From: Pseudomonadota bacterium
GTDB taxonomy: Bacteria > Pseudomonadota > Alphaproteobacteria > Reyranellales > Reyranellaceae
Assembly (NCBI GenBank): GCA_023436825.1
Contig: JAEZHS010000060.1
Location: forward strand, 1-8,522
Direction: 5' to 3'
DNA: 8,522 nucleotides
Of this stretch, positions 1-6,382 are shown one piece after another (positions within the stretch are counted from its first letter, which is position 1; each line of letters begins with the position of its first letter). Below the pieces are notes generated by a model, which saw only the letters and a list, made by a program, of their open reading frames with translations, did no database searches and had not been told where the DNA came from. The position numbers were made by a program, and so were the translations under genes.

Positions 1-111
1 ACTCTAGGGCAGCGCGGCCATCGGCCGCTACCGGAAACGGATGGGAAACGTCGCCGGCTAAGCATCGGGCCGGCCAGCGAAATCGGCGAAAAATGCAGGC
101 AAGGTGCTGGT

Positions 112-123
112 TGACGATCGTCA
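112..123. promoter_or_regulatory. Perfect 12-bp palindrome upstream of the CHAD gene, possible operator
   Basis: TGACGATCGTCA reads identically on both strands. It overlaps a TTGACG hexamer (111-116) that could serve as a -35 box; the best -10 candidate at 16-bp spacing, CATCAG (133-138), is weak. A palindrome overlapping a -35 box about 70 bases before the CHAD start codon would suit a repressor site. No regulator is identifiable from the sequence, and a 12-bp palindrome can arise by chance in GC-rich DNA. Confidence 0.25.
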
Positions 124-192
124 TAAAACGTTCATCAGACTGTCGTTCTTTGCGGTTGCCCGGTCCTTTCGGCCCGCTACGGTCGGGACCGC

Positions 193-1047
193 ATGGCGCC
201 CTTCGACACCGGCCTCGCCCCCACCACCGCGCCCGACGTCGCGTTGCGGCGCATCGTGGCCGAGTGCCAGGCCGACCTCCGAAAGTACCGGATCATGGTC
301 CTGGGAAGCCGCCGTCCGGTCGGCATCCACCAGACGCGGGTGGCGCTGCGCCGCCTGCGCGCGGCCTTCGGCCTGTTCCGCCATGCCGTCGACGGCCCGG
401 TGGTGCGGGCGCTGTCGGCCGAGGCCAGGTGGCTGGCCGGCGAATGCGCCCCGGCGCGCGACCTGCATGTCTTCCTGACCGAGACGGTCGAGGACGTCCC
501 GCCGATCATCCAGCGCATCGCCCGCCGGCTCGCCGAGACCTACATGCAGCGCGCCCGCTCGGCCCTTTCCGGCGCGCGCTTCGAAGCCTTCGACCGCCAG
601 CTCCACACCTTCATCGATCTTTCGCCCGCCCATCCGACCGAGCGGCTCGACCATTTCGCGCTCGCCGAGCTCGACCAGCACCATGAGAAGGTCATGCATC
701 GCGGCCGCAAGATCGATACGCTCGATCCGCACCGCCTGCACCGGCTCAGGATCGCCATCAAGAAGCTGCCCTACGCCGCCGAGTTCCTGCAGCCGGCCTT
801 TGCCTCGGAAGCGGCCAAGCCCTATATCGAGGCCACGGCGCGCCTGCAGGGCGCGCTCGGCGCCATGAACGACCGCGCGGTCGCCCGCCATATGCTGGCA
901 GATCTCGCCACGGCCGCGCGTCCCAACGAGGACGCCAAAAGGCCGCTGAAGCGCCTCGCCAAGCAGACGGAGGCCGGCGAAAAGCGCCGCCGCCGCAAGC
1001 TCGAGCGGGCGTGGAAGACGTTCAGGCAGGTCGACAAATTCTGGTGA
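193..1047 (+). CDS. CHAD domain-containing protein
   Basis: This encodes a 284-residue protein that is essentially one CHAD domain, an all-helical, positively charged fold with conserved histidines. The family is known to bind inorganic polyphosphate and often associates with polyphosphate granules or with CYTH triphosphatases. Both signature helices are visible: HQTRVALRRLR at residues 46-56, and the repeat-related HRLRIAIKKLP at 183-193. The C-terminus (about 245-280) is very rich in Lys and Arg. No signal peptide or membrane segment is seen, so it is probably cytoplasmic. There is no CYTH domain in the protein or beside it, so it is the stand-alone type. The start is the ATG after a modest GGGA (185-188). 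One oddity is Pro193 where the family usually has Arg (KKLRYAAEF-like); a single base change (CCC versus CGC) would explain it. Downstream lies a co-oriented COG0523 GTPase, but no functional link is established. The family call is confident; the cellular role is not. Confidence 0.9.
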   Translation: MAPFDTGLAPTTAPDVALRRIVAECQADLRKYRIMVLGSRRPVGIHQTRVALRRLRAAFGLFRHAVDGPVVRALSAEARWLAGECAPARDLHVFLTETVEDVPPIIQRIARRLAETYMQRARSALSGARFEAFDRQLHTFIDLSPAHPTERLDHFALAELDQHHEKVMHRGRKIDTLDPHRLHRLRIAIKKLPYAAEFLQPAFASEAAKPYIEATARLQGALGAMNDRAVARHMLADLATAARPNEDAKRPLKRLAKQTEAGEKRRRRKLERAWKTFRQVDKFW

Positions 1048-1069
1048 CGGCCGTCCGTCACCTGACGGA
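1043..1069 (+). promoter_or_regulatory. Two mutually exclusive hairpins between the CHAD and GTPase genes
   Basis: GGTGACGG (1043-1050), loop CCGT, CCGTCACC (1055-1062) forms a perfect 8-bp stem that includes the CHAD stop codon TGA. TCCGTCA (1054-1060), CC, TGACGGA (1063-1069) forms a perfect 7-bp inverted repeat just before the GGGGA ribosome-binding site (1071-1075) of the next gene. The middle segment is shared, so only one can form at a time. Neither is followed by a T-run, so these are not ordinary intrinsic terminators. Translational coupling or a protein-binding dyad are possible. The geometry is read directly; a function is inferred. Confidence 0.35.
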
Positions 1070-1084
1070 TGGGGATTGATAGTC

Positions 1085-2257
1085 ATGAGCGACACGCAGA
1101 CCGCCGCCGAGCAACGCATCCCCGTCACGGTGTTGACGGGCTTCCTGGGTAGCGGCAAGACCACGCTGCTGAACAAGCTGCTGCGCCGACCGGAGCTGGC
1201 CGACACCGCGGTGATCATCAACGAGTTCGGCGAGATCGGGCTCGACCATCTGCTGGTCGAGAAGTCCGACGACGAGGGCATGGTGACGCTGAACTCGGGC
1301 TGCCTGTGCTGCACGGTGCGCGGCGACCTGGTGCGCACCATGAGCGAGCTATTCCTCAAGCGCTCCAAGGGCGAGGTCACCAACTTCAAGCGCATGGTGG
1401 TCGAGACCACGGGGCTCGCCGATCCGGCACCCATCCTGCACACGCTGATGACCGATCCCCTGCTCGCCTCGCGCTATCGGCTGGACGGCGTGGTGACCAC
1501 GGTCGATGGCGTCAATGGCACCAGCACGCTCGACAACCACGAGGAGGCGGTGAAGCAGGCCGCCGTCGCCGACCGCCTGCTGCTTACCAAGACCGACATC
1601 GCCGAGGCGCCGAAGCTCTCCGAGCTGAAGGGCCGCCTGCACCAGCTCAATCCCGGCGCGCCGTTCCATGCCATCGCGGGCGGCGACATCGACCCCAACG
1701 AGATCCTGAACGCCGGCCTCTACAATCCCGAAACCAAGAGCGCCGACGTCAAGCGCTGGCTGCACGAGGAGGCCTACGGCCATGAGCACGGCGGCGACCA
1801 TCACCATCATCACGGTCACGGCCATGACGATCATCACCACGACCATGACCATGGGCATGAGCACGGGCATGGCGAGCAGGACCCGCACAACGTCAACCGC
1901 CACGACGATCGCATAAAAGCGTTCTGCATGACCTTCGACGAGCCGATGAGCTGGTCGACGGTGGCGGCGGCATTCGACGCGCTGGTGACCTATCGCGGCC
2001 CCGACCTGCTGCGCATGAAGGGCATCCTGAACGTCAAGGACACCGACAAGCCGGTCGTGATCCACGGCGTGCAGCATGTCTTCCATCCGCCGGCCACGCT
2101 CGATGCCTGGCCCGAGGGCGACGACCGGAAGAGCCGCGTGGTTTTCATCACCCGCGACATCGCCGAGAGCACCATCCGCAAGGTCTTCGCCTCGTTCTTC
2201 GAGGCTGAGAAGAAGGGCTGGAGCGGCCAGCTCGACCAGCAGCAGCAGCAGCAGTGA
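1085..2257 (+). CDS. CobW/COG0523-family GTP-binding protein with His-rich metal-binding loop
   Basis: This 390-residue G3E-family P-loop GTPase belongs to COG0523, whose members deliver or buffer metals such as zinc or cobalt (ZigA/YeiR/CobW-like). Visible motifs, in order: Walker A GFLGSGKT (residues 19-26); NEFGEIGLD (46-54); the hallmark metal site CLCC (73-76); a TKTD nucleotide-specificity motif in the middle; a linker (233-262) with 17 histidines in 30 residues; then the CobW C-terminal domain. The protein ends in six glutamines. The ATG at 1085 is preferred over the in-frame TTG at 1076 because GGGGA (1071-1075) lies 9 bases before the ATG but touches the TTG. It follows the CHAD gene on the same strand and may be cotranscribed with it. 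No cobalamin genes are nearby, so a role in B12 synthesis is not indicated. I saw no classical AT-rich Zur-like box upstream. The family is certain; the metal cannot be told from sequence. Confidence 0.95.
   Translation: MSDTQTAAEQRIPVTVLTGFLGSGKTTLLNKLLRRPELADTAVIINEFGEIGLDHLLVEKSDDEGMVTLNSGCLCCTVRGDLVRTMSELFLKRSKGEVTNFKRMVVETTGLADPAPILHTLMTDPLLASRYRLDGVVTTVDGVNGTSTLDNHEEAVKQAAVADRLLLTKTDIAEAPKLSELKGRLHQLNPGAPFHAIAGGDIDPNEILNAGLYNPETKSADVKRWLHEEAYGHEHGGDHHHHHGHGHDDHHHDHDHGHEHGHGEQDPHNVNRHDDRIKAFCMTFDEPMSWSTVAAAFDALVTYRGPDLLRMKGILNVKDTDKPVVIHGVQHVFHPPATLDAWPEGDDRKSRVVFITRDIAESTIRKVFASFFEAEKKGWSGQLDQQQQQQ
2237..2254 (+). repeat. (CAG)6 trinucleotide tract coding a terminal poly-Gln
   Basis: Six consecutive CAG codons precede the TGA stop of the COG0523 GTPase, giving a C-terminal run of six glutamines. 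The pure codon repeat, with no CAA interruption, is the kind of tract that can change length by replication slippage. Length changes in steps of three would leave the frame intact. Confidence 0.9.
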
Positions 2258-2356
2258 TCTTCGGAGCGCGAACCTCCCTTCCGCGGCAGCGCCGCCGAAC
2301 CAAAAAATGATGGGGTACGCCTCCGCGCGGCAACGACCGCGCTGGAAGGAAACGCC

Positions 2357-3436
2357 ATGCCGAGGACCCTGTTCGACAAGATCTGGGATCGCCATGTCAT
2401 CGCCGATCTCGGCGACGACTACGCGCTGCTGCACATCAGCCGCCACCTGATGCACGACGGCGGCGGCCGCGGGCTCGCCATGATCAAGGCGTCCGGCCAG
2501 AAGGTGCGCAATCCCGATCTCACCTTCGCCACCTTCGACCACGTCATCTCGACCGAGCCCGGCCGCACCCACGACACGCTGAAGCCCTATGCACAACGAC
2601 TGTACGACATGCGCGAGGAAGCCAGGCGCTGGGGCATAAAACTGTTCGGCCTCGGCAAGCCGGGCCAGGGCATCATCCACGTCGTCGGCCCCGAGCAGGG
2701 CATCAGCCTCCCCGGCACGCTCCTGGTATGCGGCGACAGCCACACCTGCACCCATGGCGGCATGGGCGCCATCGCCTTCGGCATCGGCGCCACCGAGGTG
2801 ATCCACGTCCTGGCGACGCAGTCGCTGGTGCAGCGCAAGCCCAAGCGGCTGCGCGCCACCTTCGAGGGCACGCGCCATCCCGGCGTGACGCCGAAGGACA
2901 TGATCCTGCATCTGATCGGCCAGATCGGCACCGCCGGCGGCACGGGCTATGCGGTCGAGTACGCCGGCAGCGCCATCCGCGCGCTCGAGGTCGAGGGCCG
3001 GCTCACCATCTGCAACCTCTCCATCGAGCTCGGCGCCAAGATCGGCATGATCGCGCCCGACGACAGGTCCTTCGCCTATCTCGAGGGCCGGCCCTATGCG
3101 CCGACCGGGGCGATGTGGGACCAGGCCGTCGCCGACTGGCGTTCGCTCACCAGCGACGCCGACGCGGTATTCGACCGCGAGGTCACGGTCGACGTCGGCA
3201 AGATCGCGCCGCAGATCACCTGGGGCACCAGCCCCGAGCAGGTGATCCCGGTCACCGACAATGTCCCCGACCCGAGCTCCGTCGCCGATCCGGACAAGCA
3301 GAAAGCCATGCAGATGGCGCTGGACTACATGGGCCTGAAAGCCGGCCAGCCGATCCAGGATGCCAAGATCGACTGGGTGTTCATCGGGTCCTGCACCAAC
3401 AGCCGCATGTCCGACCTGCGCGCCGCCGCCGAGGTC
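2357..3436 (+). pseudogene. leuC: 3-isopropylmalate dehydratase large subunit-like (LeuC), 3'-truncated
   Basis: LeuC is the aconitase-fold large subunit that, with LeuD, isomerises 2- to 3-isopropylmalate in leucine synthesis. The first 360 codons match the family throughout: FDKIWDRHV at the start, CGDSHTCTHGGMGA, a GTAGGTGYAVEYAG segment, TWGTSPEQV, and GSCTNSR carrying the first [4Fe-4S] cysteine (Cys346, equivalent to E. coli Cys347). After RAAAEV the match stops. The last ~105 residues of the usual ~466, including the CxxC pair that supplies the other two cluster cysteines, are missing. The reading frame stays open to 3907 but encodes Arg/Pro-rich nonsense that overlaps the next gene. 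The start is supported by GGAAGGA (2344-2350), 6 bases before the ATG. No leuD follows. From 3438 an ABC permease continues in another frame, so the gene looks cut by a deletion or by an assembly join. It could also be a divergent LeuC paralogue (methylmalate or dimethylmaleate hydratase-like) rather than the leucine enzyme. It is very unlikely to be active. Confidence 0.88.
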
Positions 3437-3437
3437 G

Positions 3438-3738
3438 GTGACCCGCACCGTGATCGTGCCGTCGACCATGGCCTGGCTGTTCGCTTCGCTGACACCGGCC
3501 GTCTCCTTCTCGCTGATCGGCGTGATCGTGGGCGAGTTCATCGGCGCCGAGCATGGCATCGGCCGCATGATCATCGAGGCCGAAGCGCGCGGCGAGGCCG
3601 CCGGCATGATGGTGGCGGTCTTCGTGCTGATGATCGTGGGCGTGATCCTGGCTGCAGGTGTGCGGCGCATCCAGGCCTACTTGCTGCGCTGGCGGCCGGC
3701 GTCCACCATGGCGACCTGGAAAAAATCAGGGAGGATAA
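3438..3738 (+). pseudogene. ABC transporter permease (SsuC/TauC-type), C-terminal remnant
   Basis: From VTRTVIVPSTMAWLF onward this frame encodes the end of a BPD_transp_1 permease of the nitrate/sulfonate/taurine/pyrimidine-precursor uptake class. It includes a GVIVGEFIGAEHGIG segment and two hydrophobic helices (about 3465-3540 and 3600-3655), ending near RRIQAYLLRWRP. The N-terminal part and most of the EAA cytoplasmic loop that docks on the ATPase are absent; only the VIVP end of that motif remains. There is no start codon of its own, and it is fused out of frame to leuC. It also lacks a stop at the expected place: the frame runs on across the next gene. Removing one base from the A6 run at 3720-3725 would put it in frame with the TAA at 3736-3738, just before the next start codon, which suggests a slip there. 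The true end is therefore uncertain. No ATPase partner is in the window. Confidence 0.82.
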
Positions 3739-3741
3739 GCC

Positions 3742-4713
3742 ATGCTTCGACGCCATGCGCTGGCGGGATCGCTTGCCGCCGTCGCCATGCCCGCCGGTTC
3801 GCGCGTGTGGGCCCAGGCCTGGCCCGCCAAGCCGGTGCGCATCGTCGTGCCGTTCGGACCGGGCGGGCCCGCCGATGTCTATGCCCGCCAGCTCGGACAG
3901 GAGCTGAGCGAGGTCCTGAAGCAGCAGTTCGTCATCGAGAACAAGTCGGGGGCCGGTGCGGTGGTCGGCACCGACGTCGTCGCCAAGGCGGCACCCGACG
4001 GCTACACGATCCTGATGATGTCCAACACCCACACCACCAACGAGACGCTGCTCGCCAACCGCCCCTATTCATTGATGAAGGACCTGACGGCCGTGGCGCC
4101 GGTCAACTCGTCCGATCTGGTGATCGTGGTGAACCCGGAGGTGAAGGCCAAGACGCTGCAGGAGTTCATTGCCCTGGCCAAGGCCGAACCGGGCAAGCTC
4201 AACTACGCCTCGTCGGGACCGGGCACGCCCTATCACATGGCGGGCGAGCTGTTCAAAGCCATGAGCGGCACCGACATCGTGCACATACCGCACAAGAACA
4301 GCGCCGACGCGCGCAACGCCGTGATCGGCGGCCATGTCCAGATGATGATCGACGCGGTGACGGCGATGAAGGGCCATATCGATGCCGGCCAGGTGCGTGC
4401 GCTTGCGACGACGGGGACCACGCGCTCGGCCGTGCTGCCCAACGTGCCCACCGCCAACGAGGCCGGGGTTCCGGGCTACGAGGCCACGATCTGGCTCGGG
4501 ATCATGGCGCCCGCAGGCACGCCCAAGGACATCATCGAGCGGCTGAACGCCGAGATCGCCAAGGTGATCGCCAAGCCCGCCCTCCGCGAGGCCTGGTCCA
4601 AGCAAGGCGCGGTCCCCATGACCATGACGCCCGTCCAGTTCGAGACCTACCTCAAGGGCGACATCGACAAGTGGGCCAAGGTGATCACGCAGGCCGGCAT
4701 CAAGACGCAATGA
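3742..4713 (+). CDS. Bug/TctC-family periplasmic substrate-binding receptor
   Basis: This 323-residue extracytoplasmic receptor is of the tripartite tricarboxylate transporter (TctC/Bug) family, which binds carboxylates or related small molecules. It has an N-terminal signal (residues 1-26): an RR pair, a short hydrophobic stretch, then VWAQA as the probable cleavage region. The arginine pair hints at Tat export but the motif is incomplete. The mature part has the family signatures KPVRIVVPFGPGGPADV (about 30-46), ENKSGAGAVVG, APDGYT, NYASSGPGTPYHMAGELF, HIPHKNSADARNAVIGG, LPNVPTANEAGVPGYE and the terminal APAGTPKDIIERLNAEI. GGGAGG (3729-3734), 7 bases before the ATG, fixes the start. No tctA/tctB membrane genes are present, which is common for this family because the receptors are often orphans. 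It overlaps the next gene by 4 bases (ATGA). The ligand cannot be predicted. It appears intact although both genes before it are broken. Confidence 0.95.
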   Translation: MLRRHALAGSLAAVAMPAGSRVWAQAWPAKPVRIVVPFGPGGPADVYARQLGQELSEVLKQQFVIENKSGAGAVVGTDVVAKAAPDGYTILMMSNTHTTNETLLANRPYSLMKDLTAVAPVNSSDLVIVVNPEVKAKTLQEFIALAKAEPGKLNYASSGPGTPYHMAGELFKAMSGTDIVHIPHKNSADARNAVIGGHVQMMIDAVTAMKGHIDAGQVRALATTGTTRSAVLPNVPTANEAGVPGYEATIWLGIMAPAGTPKDIIERLNAEIAKVIAKPALREAWSKQGAVPMTMTPVQFETYLKGDIDKWAKVITQAGIKTQ

Positions 4714-5405
4714 AGGCGGTCCGCATCCTGAGCGGCGGAGCCGCGCAAGGCCTGGTCGAAAGCGTGCGGCCGGCCTTCGAAGCCGAAACCGGTTGCACCA
4801 TCGACGGCGTATTCGGCGCGGTCGGGGCGATGAAGGCGCGGCTGCTGTCGGGCGAGCCGGCCGATCTCCTGATCCTGAGCCGCGCGCTGATCGAGGAACT
4901 GGCCCGGGCCGGGCACGTCGTGCCGGCCTCGATCAGGGACATCGGCGAGGTGCCGACATCGGTCGCGGTGCGTGCGACCGATGCGCCGCCGCAGCTCGAG
5001 ACCGCCGACGACCTGCGTGACGCGCTGCGCGCCGCGGACGAGATCCATTTCCCCGACCCCGAGCTCGCCACCGCGGGCATCCACTTCGCCAAAGTGATGC
5101 GCGATCTCGGCGTATGGGATGAGCTGCGCGAGTGCCTGCAGCCGGCGCCCAACGGTGCAACCGCGATGGCTGCACTCGCCGCTTCCACGAGCGCGAGGCC
5201 CATCGGCTGCACCCAGGCGACGGAGATCCTGTCGACGCCGGGCATCGTGCTTGCCGCACCGCTGCCGCCCGGCTGCGCGCTGGCGACCACCTACACCTGC
5301 GCAGTCACCGGCCATGCTGGGGTGCCCGAACCGGCGGCATCGCTGATCGCCCTGCTGACCAGCGACGCGAACCGCGATGGGCGTCGCGCCATCGGATTTG
5401 CCTGA
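4710..5405 (+). CDS. Substrate-binding-domain protein (ModA/PBP-like) lacking a signal peptide
   Basis: This is a 231-residue protein with a type-2 periplasmic-binding-protein pattern close to SBP_bac_11/ModA. Its features are MKAVRILSGGAAQGLVESVRP (start), FEAETGCTIDGVFGAVGAMKARLLSGEPADLLILSR (the usual lobe-1 layout), FPDPELATAGIHFAKVM in the middle and IGCTQATEI near the end. ModA itself binds molybdate or tungstate, but many relatives bind other anions and the ligand here is unknown. The coding sequence starts directly with the first beta strand, so no signal peptide or lipobox is present and the product would stay in the cytoplasm unless it is carried by another route. The ATG overlaps the TGA of the preceding receptor gene (ATGA at 4710-4713), implying translational coupling and a related role. 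The last codons (TSDANRDGRRAIGFA) match the usual family end, so the gene is full length. A cytoplasmic ligand-sensing role is possible but inferred. Confidence 0.82.
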   Translation: MKAVRILSGGAAQGLVESVRPAFEAETGCTIDGVFGAVGAMKARLLSGEPADLLILSRALIEELARAGHVVPASIRDIGEVPTSVAVRATDAPPQLETADDLRDALRAADEIHFPDPELATAGIHFAKVMRDLGVWDELRECLQPAPNGATAMAALAASTSARPIGCTQATEILSTPGIVLAAPLPPGCALATTYTCAVTGHAGVPEPAASLIALLTSDANRDGRRAIGFA

Positions 5406-5578
5406 GCGTTTGACCCGGTCTGCTCTTCGCCACGCGATCCTGTGCTATGTCGGCCGCCTCCGTGTCCTATTAGTATGGACTTGATGGAGACCGACCGCAC
5501 GGCGGCAGACAAGCCTTGCTTGCCGCGTCTGGACGGCGGCAAACTCGGCCGCAACCAACCAGCATGAAGAGAACAGAC

Positions 5579-6379
5579 ATGGCCGTCGTCGAAACCGAAC
5601 GTCACGGGCAGGTGCTCGTAGTCCGCATGAACAGGCCCGACCGGCTGAATGCGCTCAACACCGAGATGCGTACGGAACTCGCCCACATCTGGACCGACTT
5701 CCGCCACAGCAAGGAGCTCGAGGTCGCGATCTTCACCGGCACGGGCCGCGGCTTCTGCGCCGGCGAGGACATGAAGGAGTCGCTGCAGAAGGGCGTCGCC
5801 GGCGGCGAGCGGCCCAAGCAGGAGGACCCCTTCATGACCGGCGCGCTGGAAAAGCCGGTGATCGCCGCGGTCAACGGCTTCGCCATGGGCGGCGGCTTCA
5901 TGCTGGTCGAGCGCACCGACCTGCGCCTCGCCGTGCGCGAGGCGATCTTCGAGGTCTCCGAAGCAAAGCGCTGGCTCCTGGGCGGCTACAACCACGGCCA
6001 CATCGCCAACGTGCCCTATCCCATCGCCATGGAGATGGCGCTGGGCTTCCGCTTCACGGCGCAGCGCTTCTACGAGATCGGGTTCCTCAATCGCCTGGTC
6101 GACGCCGCCGACCTGATGCCCGAGGCGCTGAAGATGGCCGAGCACCTCCTCACCCTGCCGCCGGCCTCGCGCGTCAACACCGTGCACATGATGCGCCAGA
6201 TGCGCCCCGCCCCCGGTCCGGACATGCAGAAGCTCGCCGCCGCCCTGCACGAGCACGGCGCCAAGAGCGACCTCATGGAATCGCGCGCCGCCTTCGCCGA
6301 GAAGCGCAAGCCCAACTTCAAGGGCTGGAACGATCCAGAGGACCGTTACCGGCTGCCGACGCTCAATTCGGTGAAGTGA
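5579..6379 (+). CDS. Crotonase-superfamily protein (enoyl-CoA hydratase/isomerase-like)
   Basis: This 266-residue crotonase-fold protein would act on an acyl-CoA thioester in the cytoplasm. Visible motifs: NRPDRLNALNTEM near the N-terminus; FCAGEDM (residues 59-65), the first oxyanion-hole segment; NGFAMGGGFM (about 99-108), the second. In canonical hydratases a Glu follows GGG-x (rat mitochondrial Glu144); here that position is Met108. The second catalytic Glu (rat Glu164) seems kept as Glu128 in FEVSEAK. Loss of one Glu is seen in crotonases with isomerase, dehydratase or hydrolase chemistry, so simple hydratase activity should not be assumed. In-frame starts exist at 5516 (TTG), 5564 and 5579. 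The last is chosen because GAAGAG (5566-5571) lies 7 bases before it and MAVVETERHGQVLVVRMNRP is a typical family start. The gene stands alone, 173 bases after the receptor cluster, and ends 3 bases before the convergent PIN remnant. Confidence 0.92.
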   Translation: MAVVETERHGQVLVVRMNRPDRLNALNTEMRTELAHIWTDFRHSKELEVAIFTGTGRGFCAGEDMKESLQKGVAGGERPKQEDPFMTGALEKPVIAAVNGFAMGGGFMLVERTDLRLAVREAIFEVSEAKRWLLGGYNHGHIANVPYPIAMEMALGFRFTAQRFYEIGFLNRLVDAADLMPEALKMAEHLLTLPPASRVNTVHMMRQMRPAPGPDMQKLAAALHEHGAKSDLMESRAAFAEKRKPNFKGWNDPEDRYRLPTLNSVK

Positions 6380-6382
6380 CGT

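Noticed and set aside
1..114. Open frame from base 1 to a TGA at 112-114 as the end of an upstream gene
   Set aside because: Its ~37 codons show no recognisable family, and it is too short to separate from chance. The GCGGCC/GGCCGC inverted repeat at 14-28 has no T-run.
121..1443. Long minus-strand open frame (440 codons) under the CHAD and GTPase genes
   Set aside because: The predicted protein has no recognisable domain, and both plus-strand genes show clear family motifs throughout. It is an antisense shadow of GC-rich coding sequence.
2283..2295. GCGGC-AGC-GCCGC hairpin after the GTPase gene as a terminator
   Set aside because: It is followed by CGAACC and then an A-run rather than T residues on the plus strand, and the five-base stem is short, so it is not a convincing intrinsic terminator.
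1349..3670. 773-codon minus-strand open frame
   Set aside because: It lies antisense to the His-rich GTPase and LeuC; its low-complexity Val/Met/Ala stretches mirror the His codons. No motif supports a real protein.
3437..3907. Continuation of the LeuC reading frame to 3907
   Set aside because: The extra ~156 residues are Arg/Pro/Gly-rich with no LeuC similarity. They come from the wrong frame of the permease and of the receptor start.
5406..5578. Promoter or small gene in the gap before the crotonase gene
   Set aside because: TATTAG (5468-5473) could be a -10 box, but no acceptable -35 lies 16-18 bases upstream. The small open frames have no ribosome-binding site.
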